Shown: positions 8,713-18,399 of the stretch, one piece after another
How positions within the stretch are numbered: the first letter of the stretch is position 1
Layout of the letters: every line of letters begins with the position of its first letter
Assembly: GCA_964370635.1 (NCBI GenBank)
Contig: CAYJJU010000013.1
Location: 1 to 63,982 of the forward strand
Source of the DNA: SIG603 sp964370635
Lineage (GTDB): Bacteria > Bacillota > Clostridia > Oscillospirales > Acutalibacteraceae
Length of the DNA: 63,982 nt
Direction: 5' to 3'
The notes under the pieces: model-generated
The model's input: the letters and a program-made list of their open reading frames with translations, nothing else
The model's database searches: none
Told to the model about the DNA's origin: nothing
Program-made: the position numbers and the translations under genes

Positions 8713-9843
8713 TTAATTGTTGATACAGAAGACCCTCATGATGTTTTTAACACTCTCTTCTATATATATAGGGGCTTCTTTCATTGCGGTATCAAGGCTT
8801 ACAGGACCTGTTTCTATGGCAAACATTGCGCTTATTCCGTGTTTTATAAGCTCATCTGCCTCTTTGTCTACCGCTCCACCTATGGCTATTACAGGCACAT
8901 TCTTCGTCATCGCCCTATGCCCTATGCCATATAAAACCTTGCCAAATGCCGATTGTCCATCAATTTTGCCCTCGCCGGTAATAACAAGCTGTGCTCCCTC
9001 TATTTTTGCGTCAAAATCGCAGATATCAAGCACTGTTTCTATGCCTGAGGAGAACTTTCCGCCCATAAATGCCAAAATTCCATAGCCCAAGCCACCTGCG
9101 GCACCTGCTCCCTTGTGACTTTCATAGTCATTTCCGGTGCATTTATGCACTACGTCTGCCAAATTTTTCATTGCTGCATCGAGTACTGGCAAGTTGTCAG
9201 GCTTTACACCTTTTTGTGGGCCGTATATGTATGTGGCACCAATTTCACCACAAAGTGGGTTTTGAACGTCACAAGCCATCAAAATTTCAATATTTTGCAA
9301 TCTTTCGTCCATGCCTGTAAGGTCAACCTGCTTTAAACTCGCCATGCTTATGCCGTTTGCTTGTAAAGCATTTCCGCTTTCATCTAAGAATTTTGCTCCT
9401 AGCTCTGCCGCCGCTCCTACACCGCCGTCGTTTGTTGCAGAGCCACCAAGACCCACAACAATTTTCTTTGCGCCTTTGTCAAGCGCATCTTTTATCATCT
9501 CGCCTACGCCTTTCGTGGTCGAAATTTGAGGATTTTTCTCTTCATCACTTGCCAAAGTAAGCCCTGCAGCCTGCGCCATTTCTACAATAGCCGTGCCGTC
9601 ATTTGTTATGGCGTATTTCGCAGTAGTTTTTTTGCCATATGGCCCGCAGACCTCTAAAGAATAGCACTCCGCCTCGATTGATTGCAAAATTACATCAAGC
9701 ATGCCCTCTCCACCGTCTGCTATAGGTATAGATATTACTTCCGCCTCCTTGCACACTGTAAGTATACCTGCCTTTACAGCGTCGCAGACGCCTTGTGCGG
9801 ACAAACTGCCCTTAAACGAATCCGGTGCAACTACGATTTTCAT
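8713..9843 (-). CDS. glxK: Glycerate kinase (GlxK/GarK family)
   Basis: Phosphorylates D-glycerate with ATP, probably to 2-phosphoglycerate as in the GarK family, in the cytoplasm. The protein opens with the family hallmark KIVVAPDSFKGSLSA and has VGLGGSATNDGG and ADGGEGMLD motifs; at 376 aa it has the usual length. I chose the ATG at 9843 because AGGAGG sits 6 bp upstream, while the ATG at 9849 directly abuts that site. It is the last gene of the larE-larB-larC operon, 10 bp after larC. That places it in 2-hydroxyacid metabolism, perhaps downstream of a nickel-pincer racemase encoded elsewhere. Confidence 0.93.
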   Translation of the reverse strand: MKIVVAPDSFKGSLSAQGVCDAVKAGILTVCKEAEVISIPIADGGEGMLDVILQSIEAECYSLEVCGPYGKKTTAKYAITNDGTAIVEMAQAAGLTLASDEEKNPQISTTKGVGEMIKDALDKGAKKIVVGLGGSATNDGGVGAAAELGAKFLDESGNALQANGISMASLKQVDLTGMDERLQNIEILMACDVQNPLCGEIGATYIYGPQKGVKPDNLPVLDAAMKNLADVVHKCTGNDYESHKGAGAAGGLGYGILAFMGGKFSSGIETVLDICDFDAKIEGAQLVITGEGKIDGQSAFGKVLYGIGHRAMTKNVPVIAIGGAVDKEADELIKHGISAMFAIETGPVSLDTAMKEAPIYIEESVKNIMRVFCINN

Positions 9844-9853
9844 ATTCATCCTC

Positions 9854-11337
9854 CTATTTAATCAATTTTTTTAACTCATTTATGCTAATATTCTTCTCAT
9901 TCGCAATTTTTGCAAGGTCTTCATACTCAATTTTTTCTTTTGATGTATTGTAACCCTCTGATTTTTTTATTCTCAGCTTTCCGTAAATTGTGTCTATGCT
10001 ATCCTCAGTTCTGTAAAGCTCATAACGTTTACACTGATTTTCTCTGATTCCTATGGTGCTTGTATGCTTAAATATCGCTTCAACAACAGCGATTTTAAAC
10101 TCTTCTCTCACTAAAGCCGTAATCATAGTGGCAGCTCTGCCCTTTTTCATTCCTATCGGAGTGGTAAAAACATCCACTGCGCCTGCCTCAAAAATTTTAT
10201 CCATTGCAAAAGAAATTTCCTCGGCTGTCATGTCGTCAATATTGGCGCATAATTCGAAAATATCTTTAGATTTCTCTTCGCTTTGACCCAAAAACACCCT
10301 TACGCAGTTTGCGTGTTCAAAATCTTTTGTTCCCATGCCGTATCCGACTTTTTCTACGTTCATCACGGGTTGTGACGAAAATTCGTCGGCAAAAGTTTTT
10401 AGAAGTGCCGCACCTGTCGGTGTACAGAGCTCTCCCCTTACGTCATTCGAATAGGTAGGAGCTCCTGCCAAAATATGGGCCGTTGCAGGTGCCGGAACAG
10501 GAAGTATTCCATGTGCGCATTTAACTTGACCACTACCTACATTTATCGGCGATACCACCACTCTATTTGGTGCAATTTCAGCCATCAACATGCAAACACC
10601 TACAACATCTGCTACCGCATCGAGTGCTCCAACTTCGTGAAAATGCACTTCTTCAACAGGTTTATTATGCGCATGGCTCTCCGCCTTTGCGATAAACTCG
10701 TAAACCTCTTCTGCTTTACATCTAATATTATCAGGTAAATCCAAATGGGAAAATATATGTTTAATCCCATCTAAATTCGCATGATGGTGATGCCCATGGT
10801 CATGGCTGTGTTCATGTTCATGGCCATGCTCGTGGTCGTGGCTGTGCTCGTGGTCGTGGCTGTGTCCGTGGTCGTGGCTGTGNNNNNNNNNNNNNNNNNN
10901 NNNNNNNNNNNNNNNNNNNNNNNNNNNNNNNNNNNNNNNNNNNNNNNNNNNNNNNNNNNNNNNNNNNNNNNNNNNNNNNNNNCGTGGCTGTGCTCGTGGT
11001 CGTGGCTGTGTCCGTGGTCGTGGCTGTGTCCGTGGTCATGGCTGTGCTCATGCTCATGACTGTGCCCGTGGCTATGTCCGTGGTCGTGGCTGTGTCCGTG
11101 GTCGTGGCTGTGTCCGTGGTCGTGGCTGTGCTCTTCCTCGCCAAAAATTTTCACAGACATGTGCGTACCAAAAATTCCACATTTCTCTGATTTTTTCGCT
11201 TCCACCTTTAAGCCGGGTATGCCTAAACCGTTCATTTTTGCTATAAACGCCGGTTTATCGTCTATCAACTCGTATAGCGCCGCCATTAGCATATCGCCTG
11301 CGGCACCCATATTGCATTCAACATATAAAGTCCTCAT
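9854..11337 (-). CDS. larC: Nickel pincer cofactor biosynthesis protein LarC, interrupted by an assembly gap
   Basis: LarC inserts nickel into the pyridinium-dithiocarboxylate precursor in a CTP-dependent step and so completes the cofactor of lactate racemase-type enzymes. The N-terminal MRTLYVECNMGAAGDMLMAA motif is typical. From about residue 68 runs a long His-rich tract of HSHDHG units, as expected for metal binding. A run of 102 N (10881-10982) falls inside this tract. Downstream the tract resumes and leads into the conserved C-terminal part (SPINVGSGQVKCAHG, GALDAVADVVG). The two halves are out of frame with the stated gap length; a gap of 1 modulo 3 (for example 100) would join them. 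I therefore treat it as one gene with a misestimated gap. It starts 3 bp after larB. Confidence 0.85.
10881..10982. other. Assembly gap (102 N) in the His-repeat of larC
   Basis: Unresolved bases lie inside a tandem array of about 18-bp units encoding His-Asp-Gly-rich hexapeptides. The gap is probably due to collapse of this repeat. The true number of units, and so the length of the protein, cannot be read here. Confidence 0.95.
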
Positions 11338-11340
11338 ACT

Positions 11341-12102
11341 TTACACTCCTCTTTCCCCTATTTTATTTATCATATTGGCCATATATGCCGCGCCGAAACC
11401 ATTATCTATATTCACAACGCTTATTCCGCTCGCACAAGAATTTAGCATGGATAAAAGTGCCGCAACTCCTCCAAATGCCGCCCCATAACCTATGCTGGTC
11501 GGCACCGCTATGACAGGGCAATCTGCAAGGCCGCCTATTACACTTGCAAGCGCACCTTCCATTCCTGCAATTGCAACTATTACTTTTGCGCTCATGATGT
11601 CGTCCATATGTGCCAGCAATCTGTGAAGACCTGCCACGCCAACGTCGTAAAGGCGAAGTACTTTATTGCCAAGAATTTCGGCTGTTAGTGCGGCTTCCTC
11701 CGCTACCGGAATATCGCTAGTGCCTCCCGTGGCGATGACTATTTTCCCACTGGTTTTTGCTTGTGGCATCTCGCCCACTATCCCAACTTTTGCAATTTCG
11801 TGATAGTTCAGAGGCAATACCGTTTTTAAGTATTCTCCGCTTGTTTTTTCAAGCCTTGTGATGAGTATTCTCTCCTGCCCTGATTTTAGCATGGCTTTGC
11901 ATATGCCCTCAATTTGCTCCTTGGTTTTGCCCGCGCCGTAAATTACTTCGGCTTCACCCTGCCTTATCGCCCTGTGATGGTCGATTTTTGCATAACCAAC
12001 ATCTTCAAACGGGCTTTTTTTAAGGGATAACAAGGCTTCTTCAACGTTTAAACTTCCATTTGCTACACTGCTCAAAATCTCCCTGATTTTCAAACTATCC
12101 AT
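11341..12102 (-). CDS. larB: Nickel pincer cofactor biosynthesis protein LarB
   Basis: LarB carboxylates and hydrolyses nicotinic acid adenine dinucleotide, the first step of nickel-pincer cofactor synthesis. The 253-aa length is normal. The family N-terminus is present (LKIREILSSVANGSLNVEEA and a DHHRAIRQG motif). The C-terminal half is the PurE-like AIR-carboxylase fold, with ATGGTSDIPVAEEA and a glycine-rich VPTSIGYGAAFGG end. The gene lies 2 bp after larE and 3 bp before larC, so the three are cotranscribed. Confidence 0.95.
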   Translation of the reverse strand: MDSLKIREILSSVANGSLNVEEALLSLKKSPFEDVGYAKIDHHRAIRQGEAEVIYGAGKTKEQIEGICKAMLKSGQERILITRLEKTSGEYLKTVLPLNYHEIAKVGIVGEMPQAKTSGKIVIATGGTSDIPVAEEAALTAEILGNKVLRLYDVGVAGLHRLLAHMDDIMSAKVIVAIAGMEGALASVIGGLADCPVIAVPTSIGYGAAFGGVAALLSMLNSCASGISVVNIDNGFGAAYMANMINKIGERGV

Positions 12103-12104
12103 TT

Positions 12105-12857
12105 TTACCTCCCTGCCAAATCAATAAAAACTTTGTCAAAATAACTTCCCACAACTTTTTTAACTTCGTCTTTTTTCTCAAATAGCAATTTATAATCTTC
12201 ATTTTTTAACTGAATCTGTGCCGCTTTATTAAAAACTCTTACCCTAAAATCTTTAAATCCGAGCAAAAACATCGCATCCTCTGCTTTTTCAACCTTATAC
12301 AGACTTTCTTTGTCGATTTTGGTGTCCGTAGGAATTCTTGTCGCAAGACATGCATACGATGGTTTATCCCATGTAAAAAGCCCTGCCGTTTTTGAAAGCG
12401 CTCGAACTTCATCTTTTGTAATGCCGCAAAGCCTTAAAGGCGAGAGAACTTGCATTTCTTTTAGAGCCTTCATCCCTGGGCGGTCACCCTCGTCATCAGA
12501 TGCATTAGTGCCGTCTATTATGCATGTAAAGCCATCTAGCTTTGCAGCGTTTAAAATCTTTGAAAATATGGCATTCTTGCAGTAATAACATCTAAGTTTT
12601 GAATTTTCTATTACTTTTTCATCTGTAAAAATATCCACTTCAATAATTTTTAAGTCTGCGCCTAATTCTTTTGCTAGTTTTTTGGCATCATCAAACTCAA
12701 ATTCCGGTTGAAAATTAGATTTAACGTAATACGCCTTGACTTTCTCCGCATATTTTGTTGCAAGATATAAAAGAAATGCCGAGTCGGTGCCACCTGAAAA
12801 CGCAAGTGCTACTTCACTGTACTGTGAAAAAAACTCTTCTATTTTATCTATATTCAT
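12105..12857 (-). CDS. larE: ATP-dependent sulfur transferase LarE
   Basis: LarE activates the pyridinium dicarboxylate with ATP and replaces carboxyl oxygen by sulfur, giving the thioacid groups that hold nickel. The PP-loop SGGTDS is at residues 20-25, followed by RCYYCK near residue 90. KPSYACLATR carries the Cys that corresponds to the sacrificial sulfur-donor Cys of the Lactobacillus enzyme. Some homologues use a [4Fe-4S] cluster instead; from sequence alone I cannot say which mode applies here. Length 250 aa. First of the three lar genes. Confidence 0.94.
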   Translation of the reverse strand: MNIDKIEEFFSQYSEVALAFSGGTDSAFLLYLATKYAEKVKAYYVKSNFQPEFEFDDAKKLAKELGADLKIIEVDIFTDEKVIENSKLRCYYCKNAIFSKILNAAKLDGFTCIIDGTNASDDEGDRPGMKALKEMQVLSPLRLCGITKDEVRALSKTAGLFTWDKPSYACLATRIPTDTKIDKESLYKVEKAEDAMFLLGFKDFRVRVFNKAAQIQLKNEDYKLLFEKKDEVKKVVGSYFDKVFIDLAGR

Positions 12858-12860
12858 ACA

Positions 12861-13997
12861 TTAATCCTCATTTATGTGTATATTTATACCATTGAGCTCA
12901 ACACCTTCGTCCGCAGAAATTAGTATATATTTTTTCCCGTCAATAACTTTTGTTTGGATTAAATCTTTTCTTTCGGGATTTACTTTAATGACTACATCGG
13001 GTGTTGTAAGTTCATATCGCTTTACATCTAAAATATTTTTGGGGCTGAGTGTGGAATTTTCACCAAATTCATTTTCAAAATTTTCCTCAAAGTTTTCAAG
13101 CTTATCTTCGCTAACTCCACTGTCTTCTAGCAAATACTTCACTTGCTTTGCGCTTAATGTCAGCGCATTTGGGTCTTTGCTCTCCTTATGCGCTTCTAAC
13201 ATCCCGCCAATTTTTTCGTGGACGGCCTCAATATTTTCAAGTCTACATTCCTCGTCTAAGGTGTCGCAAATCAGGGTTTCAAAAGTTTCCTTTTGCAAAT
13301 TTGCCGGCATTGGTGCCTCTGCATTAAAAATTGCGTCAACAAAATTTTGATTTCCCGTCACCGTGTCTTTTGTGTAGTAAAGCGCATTATAGATGTTACT
13401 GCTTCTGTCATCAAATGCAGGAAACATAAAGCCCATCATGGGAGCAGTCACCGCCCAAACACCTTCTTTGTGTGCGAAAATGCTTTCCTCTACATCGTAT
13501 GATAGCGCCGATTTTGTCTGCTTTACCGGGCATACGCTACATAGCACATAAGTAAAACTTTCGGTGGAAACGTCTAAATCTCCCCCGAGTGAACGAGATT
13601 TTGACGGCACATCATATACGTCACAGGCAATTAAAATTAGGTAATTGCCCTCTATATCTGTGCAATCAATTATTTTTTGGAAAAATGAATTTAAAATTTC
13701 ACTATCTTCGAGTTTAGTGTTTTTTAATTCCATTAGGAGTTTATGTTCCTCGCTATTTACAACTTGCGCAGTTTCAAATTCTATATCAATTAAGTTTTTC
13801 TTAAGTGTTCCCGACAAAGTTTTTTTCATGACAGAAAAATACATTTCTTTCCTTGTCTCCGTCATGAGTGCCACACTTTGCTCAAAATTCGAGATTATTT
13901 CTTTGCGCTCGTTGACATAGCAGGCATGAATTTTAGTTATATTATTTTTATCTATCTTAAATCTTCTTTTTATCTCGGCTATTTCTCTCTCGTTCAT
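12861..13997 (-). CDS. DUF4317 family protein
   Basis: A 378-aa protein recognised by its start (EIAEIKRRFKIDKNNITKIHACYVN), which is typical of DUF4317, a family I know mainly from anaerobic Firmicutes; its function is unknown. It has no signal peptide or membrane segment, and is rich in Glu and Lys. It lies 2 bp after the N-acetyltransferase gene and 3 bp before larE, so it is translated from the same message. Its place beside the lar genes is no proof of a shared role. Confidence 0.85.
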   Translation of the reverse strand: MNEREIAEIKRRFKIDKNNITKIHACYVNERKEIISNFEQSVALMTETRKEMYFSVMKKTLSGTLKKNLIDIEFETAQVVNSEEHKLLMELKNTKLEDSEILNSFFQKIIDCTDIEGNYLILIACDVYDVPSKSRSLGGDLDVSTESFTYVLCSVCPVKQTKSALSYDVEESIFAHKEGVWAVTAPMMGFMFPAFDDRSSNIYNALYYTKDTVTGNQNFVDAIFNAEAPMPANLQKETFETLICDTLDEECRLENIEAVHEKIGGMLEAHKESKDPNALTLSAKQVKYLLEDSGVSEDKLENFEENFENEFGENSTLSPKNILDVKRYELTTPDVVIKVNPERKDLIQTKVIDGKKYILISADEGVELNGINIHINED

Positions 13998-13999
13998 TC

Positions 14000-14806
14000 T
14001 TACCCCTTAATAATTTCTAAATTTCTCAAATACAATTTTTCGGCCTCGGCTAAGCTTACATTTATGCCAAAATTTTTGATTAGTGCTTCCTGCATGCCCT
14101 GTGCACAGTCAATCTCCTTTACATCTACCTTGCCGTTTGCGAAAACTTTCACTTGGTTTTTATCCATAGAAATTCTGCCGTTTTTCGTATAAATATGAAC
14201 CATAGTTCCTTTATTGAAAATAGATTGTTCTGAAAGCTCGCAGTAAAGTGACGGTGCTATAAAGTCGTTGTCATAATTTTCTTCATTGCCAAAAGCATAG
14301 TAATTTTCCCATTTTCCGTGATGAAAGTACATCAAGATATTTTTAAAAACTTCGTCCTTAACTATCTTATAATCAACACCATCCACGGTTTGGATTTTAT
14401 CATACGAGAGCTCTAGCGGCAGAGTCGGAGTAGGACAGCCTATGCCGACATCGGTGAGATATTTTTTTTCGCCAAGCTCCACGACTAAAATTCTGTGTCT
14501 ACCCATTGGAATAAAATCTTCGGGCTCGCCAAGTAAAAACCTGCCTAGCCTTTGAGTAAATTTGTAGCCCAGCTCACGCAAAAGTTTTGCGTAAAGTCCG
14601 TTTAGTTCAAAGCAGTAGCCGCCTCTGCCTCTTTTTACCACTTTATCATAAACTGCCTCTTCGCTTAAGTCTAGCAATTTACCAAGCAGTATGTCTATAT
14701 TTTCATATGGAACAGCCTCATAATGTGCTCGTTGTAAAGCAAACAAGCTTTCCACAGTCGCTTCAGATTTTTCAAATTTTATCCTGCTTAAATATTTTGT
14801 TATCAC
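14000..14806 (-). CDS. nat: Arylamine N-acetyltransferase
   Basis: Transfers acetyl from acetyl-CoA to arylamines, hydrazines or related nucleophiles. The catalytic triad is visible: Cys65 in RGGYCFELN, His104 in GRHRILVVE and Asp119 in YLTDVGIG. The 268-aa length is normal. It lies 16 bp after the Gfo/Idh gene and 2 bp before the DUF4317 gene. The natural substrate is unknown; amino-acid-like or drug substrates are both possible. Confidence 0.92.
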   Translation of the reverse strand: MITKYLSRIKFEKSEATVESLFALQRAHYEAVPYENIDILLGKLLDLSEEAVYDKVVKRGRGGYCFELNGLYAKLLRELGYKFTQRLGRFLLGEPEDFIPMGRHRILVVELGEKKYLTDVGIGCPTPTLPLELSYDKIQTVDGVDYKIVKDEVFKNILMYFHHGKWENYYAFGNEENYDNDFIAPSLYCELSEQSIFNKGTMVHIYTKNGRISMDKNQVKVFANGKVDVKEIDCAQGMQEALIKNFGINVSLAEAEKLYLRNLEIIKG

Positions 14807-14822
14807 AATTTACCTCCACAAT

Positions 14823-16091
14823 TTAAATTAGATTTTCAGGTTTTCCACCGTTTAAACGTGATTTTTCTGCCGCTAAGGCAATACGGTGGCTTTGAATTGA
14901 GCTATCCACTGTCGTTGCCCTATCACTGTCTATCTTATCACTCAAAATCATTTCTAAAAAGTCGCCGACTATGCCTTCATCTCCGCCTCCGTGGCCCTTA
15001 AGGTCGTCGTCAAGCTTGTTAAGGTCAATCACTTTACTGCCTTTAGAAAATTTTGTGTGCGTGATGATATTTGAATTCATGTCTGCCCTAATTTCACCGC
15101 TAGTACCCATTATATGTATATATCTATAACAGTCCTCGGTAAAGGCGCACATTGTAAAACTTATCGTGCTGTCGTCTTCCATTAAAAGATTTACCACCTG
15201 GTGGTCGACCACGTCGTTGTCACAGCGATATACACACCTGCCATAAGGGCCTGTCTTTAGCGCATCATAAAGCTTTTCGACTGTCGGATTTTCGCAAAGC
15301 ACGTCGGCCATAAAGGTTTCTTTATGTAAAAATCCGGTTTTTTCGCCTGTTATGTAGATTTTTTCCGCATCAAAAATACAGTTTTCCTTTTCCGCACAGC
15401 CTGCCATACAAAAATTTGTTGAGCCTTTTGGTGCATTTGCCTCTTTAAACAAATGAGTAGAGCCAAACGATGAAACTGACTTACATCTTTTGTCTGTGAG
15501 CCACACCAAAATGTCCATGTCGTGCGAACATTTTTGCAGTATCATTGGGCTTGATTTTTTGCTATTGCCCCAATTTCCTCTTACAAAGCTATGTGCTTGA
15601 TGCCAAAACGCAACATTTTCATTTGCTGTAATTGAGACGACATCGCCTATTTCCCCAGCCTTAATTATGTCTTTAATTGTATTAAAGAATTTTGTGTATC
15701 TCAGAACATGACATACCAAGACTTTACTGCCGCTGTTTTTCACGATTTCTTGCATTTTATAGCACTCGTCTAACTCGGGTGAAATCGGTTTTTCGAGTAA
15801 AACATGATAGCCTTTTTCTATTGCAGGCACTGCGTGCTCGATATGCTGTCTGTCCATGGTGCAGATACATACTACATCTGCAAGTTTTGGCTGACTTAAT
15901 AATTCCTCAGCTGATGAAAAGCACATATCTTCTGCTATGTTGTAAAGCTCTTTGGCTTTCTTGACTTTTTCTGGGACTATATCCGCAACCGCTACCACCT
16001 GCATTTTATCTTTATATACATTTTGCATGGACGCATATGTGCTTCCTCTGCTTCCAAAACCGATAATCGCTACTTTAATAATATCTTTCAT
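14823..16091 (-). CDS. Gfo/Idh/MocA family oxidoreductase
   Basis: A 422-aa NAD(P)-dependent oxidoreductase of the glucose-fructose oxidoreductase/inositol dehydrogenase family. The N-terminal Rossmann motif is GFGSRG (about residues 11-16). The EKP motif (about residue 100) and a conserved SHDMDIL segment in the C-terminal domain are present. The substrate is probably a sugar or cyclitol and cannot be named from sequence. It is the first gene of the operon running down to glycerate kinase, with a GGAGGA ribosome site. No clear promoter was seen in the 74 bp upstream, so read-through from the purine operon is possible. Confidence 0.88.
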   Translation of the reverse strand: MKDIIKVAIIGFGSRGSTYASMQNVYKDKMQVVAVADIVPEKVKKAKELYNIAEDMCFSSAEELLSQPKLADVVCICTMDRQHIEHAVPAIEKGYHVLLEKPISPELDECYKMQEIVKNSGSKVLVCHVLRYTKFFNTIKDIIKAGEIGDVVSITANENVAFWHQAHSFVRGNWGNSKKSSPMILQKCSHDMDILVWLTDKRCKSVSSFGSTHLFKEANAPKGSTNFCMAGCAEKENCIFDAEKIYITGEKTGFLHKETFMADVLCENPTVEKLYDALKTGPYGRCVYRCDNDVVDHQVVNLLMEDDSTISFTMCAFTEDCYRYIHIMGTSGEIRADMNSNIITHTKFSKGSKVIDLNKLDDDLKGHGGGDEGIVGDFLEMILSDKIDSDRATTVDSSIQSHRIALAAEKSRLNGGKPENLI

Positions 16092-16129
16092 AGCCAGTCC
16101 TCCTGCTATTTATTATTCTTAATTTTAAT

Positions 16130-16162
16130 TATACCTTGACACTGCTAAAATGCCAAGGTATA
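16130..16162 (-). terminator. Hairpin after the purine operon
   Basis: Stem TATACCTTG/CAAGGTATA (16130-16138 with 16154-16162), 3 bp past the CPBP protease stop. The following tract is A/T-rich but lacks a pure T-run, so termination may be partial. Confidence 0.5.
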
Positions 16163-16165
16163 AAA

Positions 16166-17122
16166 TTAATCTTTATCAAATTTATTTTTAAATCTTTCTT
16201 CATTTTGAAGCCATGTAAAGTTCTTAACCTTTACTACGCAAATAATTCCAATGACAACAAAGACGGACATGCCAAGAATTCCTGTTGTAGATGGGCCGAT
16301 TAACAGTGCTTCATTTGCCGAAAATCCTTCGCTTGAACAGAAGAAAATTCCGACGCCACCGGTTGCCGCTATTGTGCTTCTTGCAAGGCAGGCAGGCAAG
16401 ACTGAACCGGATTTTAATGTTAAATAGCCCATTAAAGAGCCAATTGAGAGACAAAATACGAGGTTAATTAGTATGCCTGTAAATGGATATAATGGATATG
16501 TAACACCATAATTATGTCCTAAAATGATCAGCGGTGAATACCAAACTCCCCATACCAAGCCATTAATAATGAGCGCTTTTCTTGCCCCGTATTCCGTGAC
16601 AAGTTTTGGCAAGAAGTAGCCTCTAAAACCGAGCTCTTCTAAGAATACCAAAATAATTTGTGCAAATGGTGCAAGTAAAAACGTTGTAAGCATGTTAGTG
16701 TAAAAGACCGACCTTGCCGATTCGATGCTATCGCCACTTATTTCTGCTAAAGAACTTACAATCACAGAAGCATTGATGTCAAAGGCTTGCGGTCTAATTA
16801 GAAAATACACCACTATTCCCAATATAACCCCTAGCATTGGAAGAAAAAGGCCTATTGCATACTGCGCTAAATTTCCTTTAAATCTCGGCTTAAATTTAAG
16901 CTGTCTTCTGTCTTCACTCATTCTTTTGACTAAAACAGCGGAAACTCCCGGAAATAAAATGCTAAAAAGATAAATTGTGCCCCAACTATCAGAAGAGGTA
17001 TTTATCCCCGAGCTCATTGCTACTATCATCAAAAACCATGAAAGGGCAAAACTCACAACTATGTACAGGATAATCGCTTTCTTATTCGCGGTTAATTTCC
17101 CATATTTTTCTCTTAACGACAT
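16166..17122 (-). CDS. CPBP family intramembrane metalloprotease
   Basis: A 318-aa membrane protein with about eight hydrophobic segments. The CPBP (CaaX protease/bacteriocin-processing) motif EELGFRG is present, followed by a segment with WGVWYSPLIILGHNY that supplies the metal-binding His. Family members cleave prenylated, bacteriocin or membrane substrates; none can be assigned here. Its ATG overlaps the purD stop by one base (TAATG), so it is translationally coupled to the purine operon. That partnership has no obvious functional reason. Confidence 0.88.
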   Translation of the reverse strand: MSLREKYGKLTANKKAIILYIVVSFALSWFLMIVAMSSGINTSSDSWGTIYLFSILFPGVSAVLVKRMSEDRRQLKFKPRFKGNLAQYAIGLFLPMLGVILGIVVYFLIRPQAFDINASVIVSSLAEISGDSIESARSVFYTNMLTTFLLAPFAQIILVFLEELGFRGYFLPKLVTEYGARKALIINGLVWGVWYSPLIILGHNYGVTYPLYPFTGILINLVFCLSIGSLMGYLTLKSGSVLPACLARSTIAATGGVGIFFCSSEGFSANEALLIGPSTTGILGMSVFVVIGIICVVKVKNFTWLQNEERFKNKFDKD

Positions 17123-18384
17123 TAACTTCTACCTATATCTTTCCTAAAATGCGCATCTTTAAAGCTTATTTGCTTTACAGCTGCATATGCCTTGTCCAAG
17201 GCTTCATCTAAAGTTTTACTAAGCGCTGTTATTCCAAGCACTCTTCCGCCATTTGTTACAAAATTGCCGTCTTTAAGTGCTGTTCCAGCATGGTAAATTA
17301 TGGCGTTGTCAAGTCCGCCATTTTCATCTAAGCCGTCAATTTTAATTCCCTTATCGTAATTTTCAGGATAACCGCCACTTGCCATGACTACACAGGCGCT
17401 GCAATCACTTTTCCACTTTATGTCTAGGTTTTCCAAAGTTTCAGTGTAAATCGCTTCTATAATGTCCACCAAATCGGTCTCCAAGAGAGGGAGCACAACT
17501 TGGGTTTCGGGGTCGCCAAATCTTGCGTTATACTCAATTACTCTAGGTCCGTTTGGAGTCAGCATAAGCCCGAAGTATAAACAGCCTTTAAAGGGTCTGC
17601 CCTCTTTGTTCATCGCATCAATTGTAGGCATAAATATTTCTTTCATGCAAATTTCGGCAAGCTCGTCTGTATAGTCGGGGTTAGGACAAATTGTGCCCAT
17701 TCCGCCTGTATTAAGACCTTTATTGCCATCGAGTGCCCTCTTGTGGTCCTTTGATGACACCATGGGTTTCACTGTTTTTGAGTCGGTAAACGCAAGTACA
17801 GTGACCTCGGGTCCTGTCATAAATTCTTCTATTACTATGTTGTTGCCCGATGCTCCGAAAACCTTGTCTTCCATAATAGATTTCACTGCATCTTGTGCAT
17901 GTGTGAAGTCTTCTGCAATAATAACACCCTTACCTAGTGCCAAGCCGTCCGCCTTTACAACTATTGGATAAGTGTCATTTTCTTTTATGTAGGAGATGGC
18001 TTCATCAGAACTTGAGCATACTTTATACGAGGCTGTGGGGATATTATATTTCTCCATTAAATCTTTTGAGAAAACTTTGCTCGCCTCTAAAATTGCCGCA
18101 TTTTTCCTAGGCCCAAAAGTTTTAATTCCCGCACCCTCCAAGGCATCTACCATGCCAGCGGCAAGTGGGTCGTCGGGCGCCACGAAAACTATTTCCATTT
18201 TATTTTCTTTTGAGAATTTACATACGCCCTCAATGTCCATGGCCGATATGTCCACACAGGTGGCATCTTTTGATATGCCCGCATTGCCCGGAGCACAAAA
18301 AAGCTCGGTGACTTTTTTACTCTCTTTAAGTTTTTTAACTATGGCGTGTTCTCTTCCGCCACTTCCTATGACAAGAATTTTCAT
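17122..18384 (-). CDS. purD: Phosphoribosylamine-glycine ligase (GAR synthetase)
   Basis: Second step of de novo purine synthesis: phosphoribosylamine + glycine + ATP to GAR. The start MKILVIGSGGREHAI, the ATP-grasp core (VVKADGLALGKGV, EEFMTGPEVT) and the C-terminal EYNARFGDPETQ motif are all present. The 420-aa length is normal. It lies 15 bp after the AICAR transformylase gene. Confidence 0.97.
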   Translation of the reverse strand: MKILVIGSGGREHAIVKKLKESKKVTELFCAPGNAGISKDATCVDISAMDIEGVCKFSKENKMEIVFVAPDDPLAAGMVDALEGAGIKTFGPRKNAAILEASKVFSKDLMEKYNIPTASYKVCSSSDEAISYIKENDTYPIVVKADGLALGKGVIIAEDFTHAQDAVKSIMEDKVFGASGNNIVIEEFMTGPEVTVLAFTDSKTVKPMVSSKDHKRALDGNKGLNTGGMGTICPNPDYTDELAEICMKEIFMPTIDAMNKEGRPFKGCLYFGLMLTPNGPRVIEYNARFGDPETQVVLPLLETDLVDIIEAIYTETLENLDIKWKSDCSACVVMASGGYPENYDKGIKIDGLDENGGLDNAIIYHAGTALKDGNFVTNGGRVLGITALSKTLDEALDKAYAAVKQISFKDAHFRKDIGRS

Positions 18385-18399
18385 TGTATTCTCCTTAAA

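Noticed and set aside
10781..11190. Plus-strand valine-rich reading frames over the larC His repeat
   Set aside because: Antisense of the His-Asp-Gly repeat and interrupted by the N gap.
10771..11337. Two separate genes, larC1 and larC2
   Set aside because: The break falls exactly at the unresolved repeat and is explained by gap length; a real programmed frameshift remains possible but is not needed.
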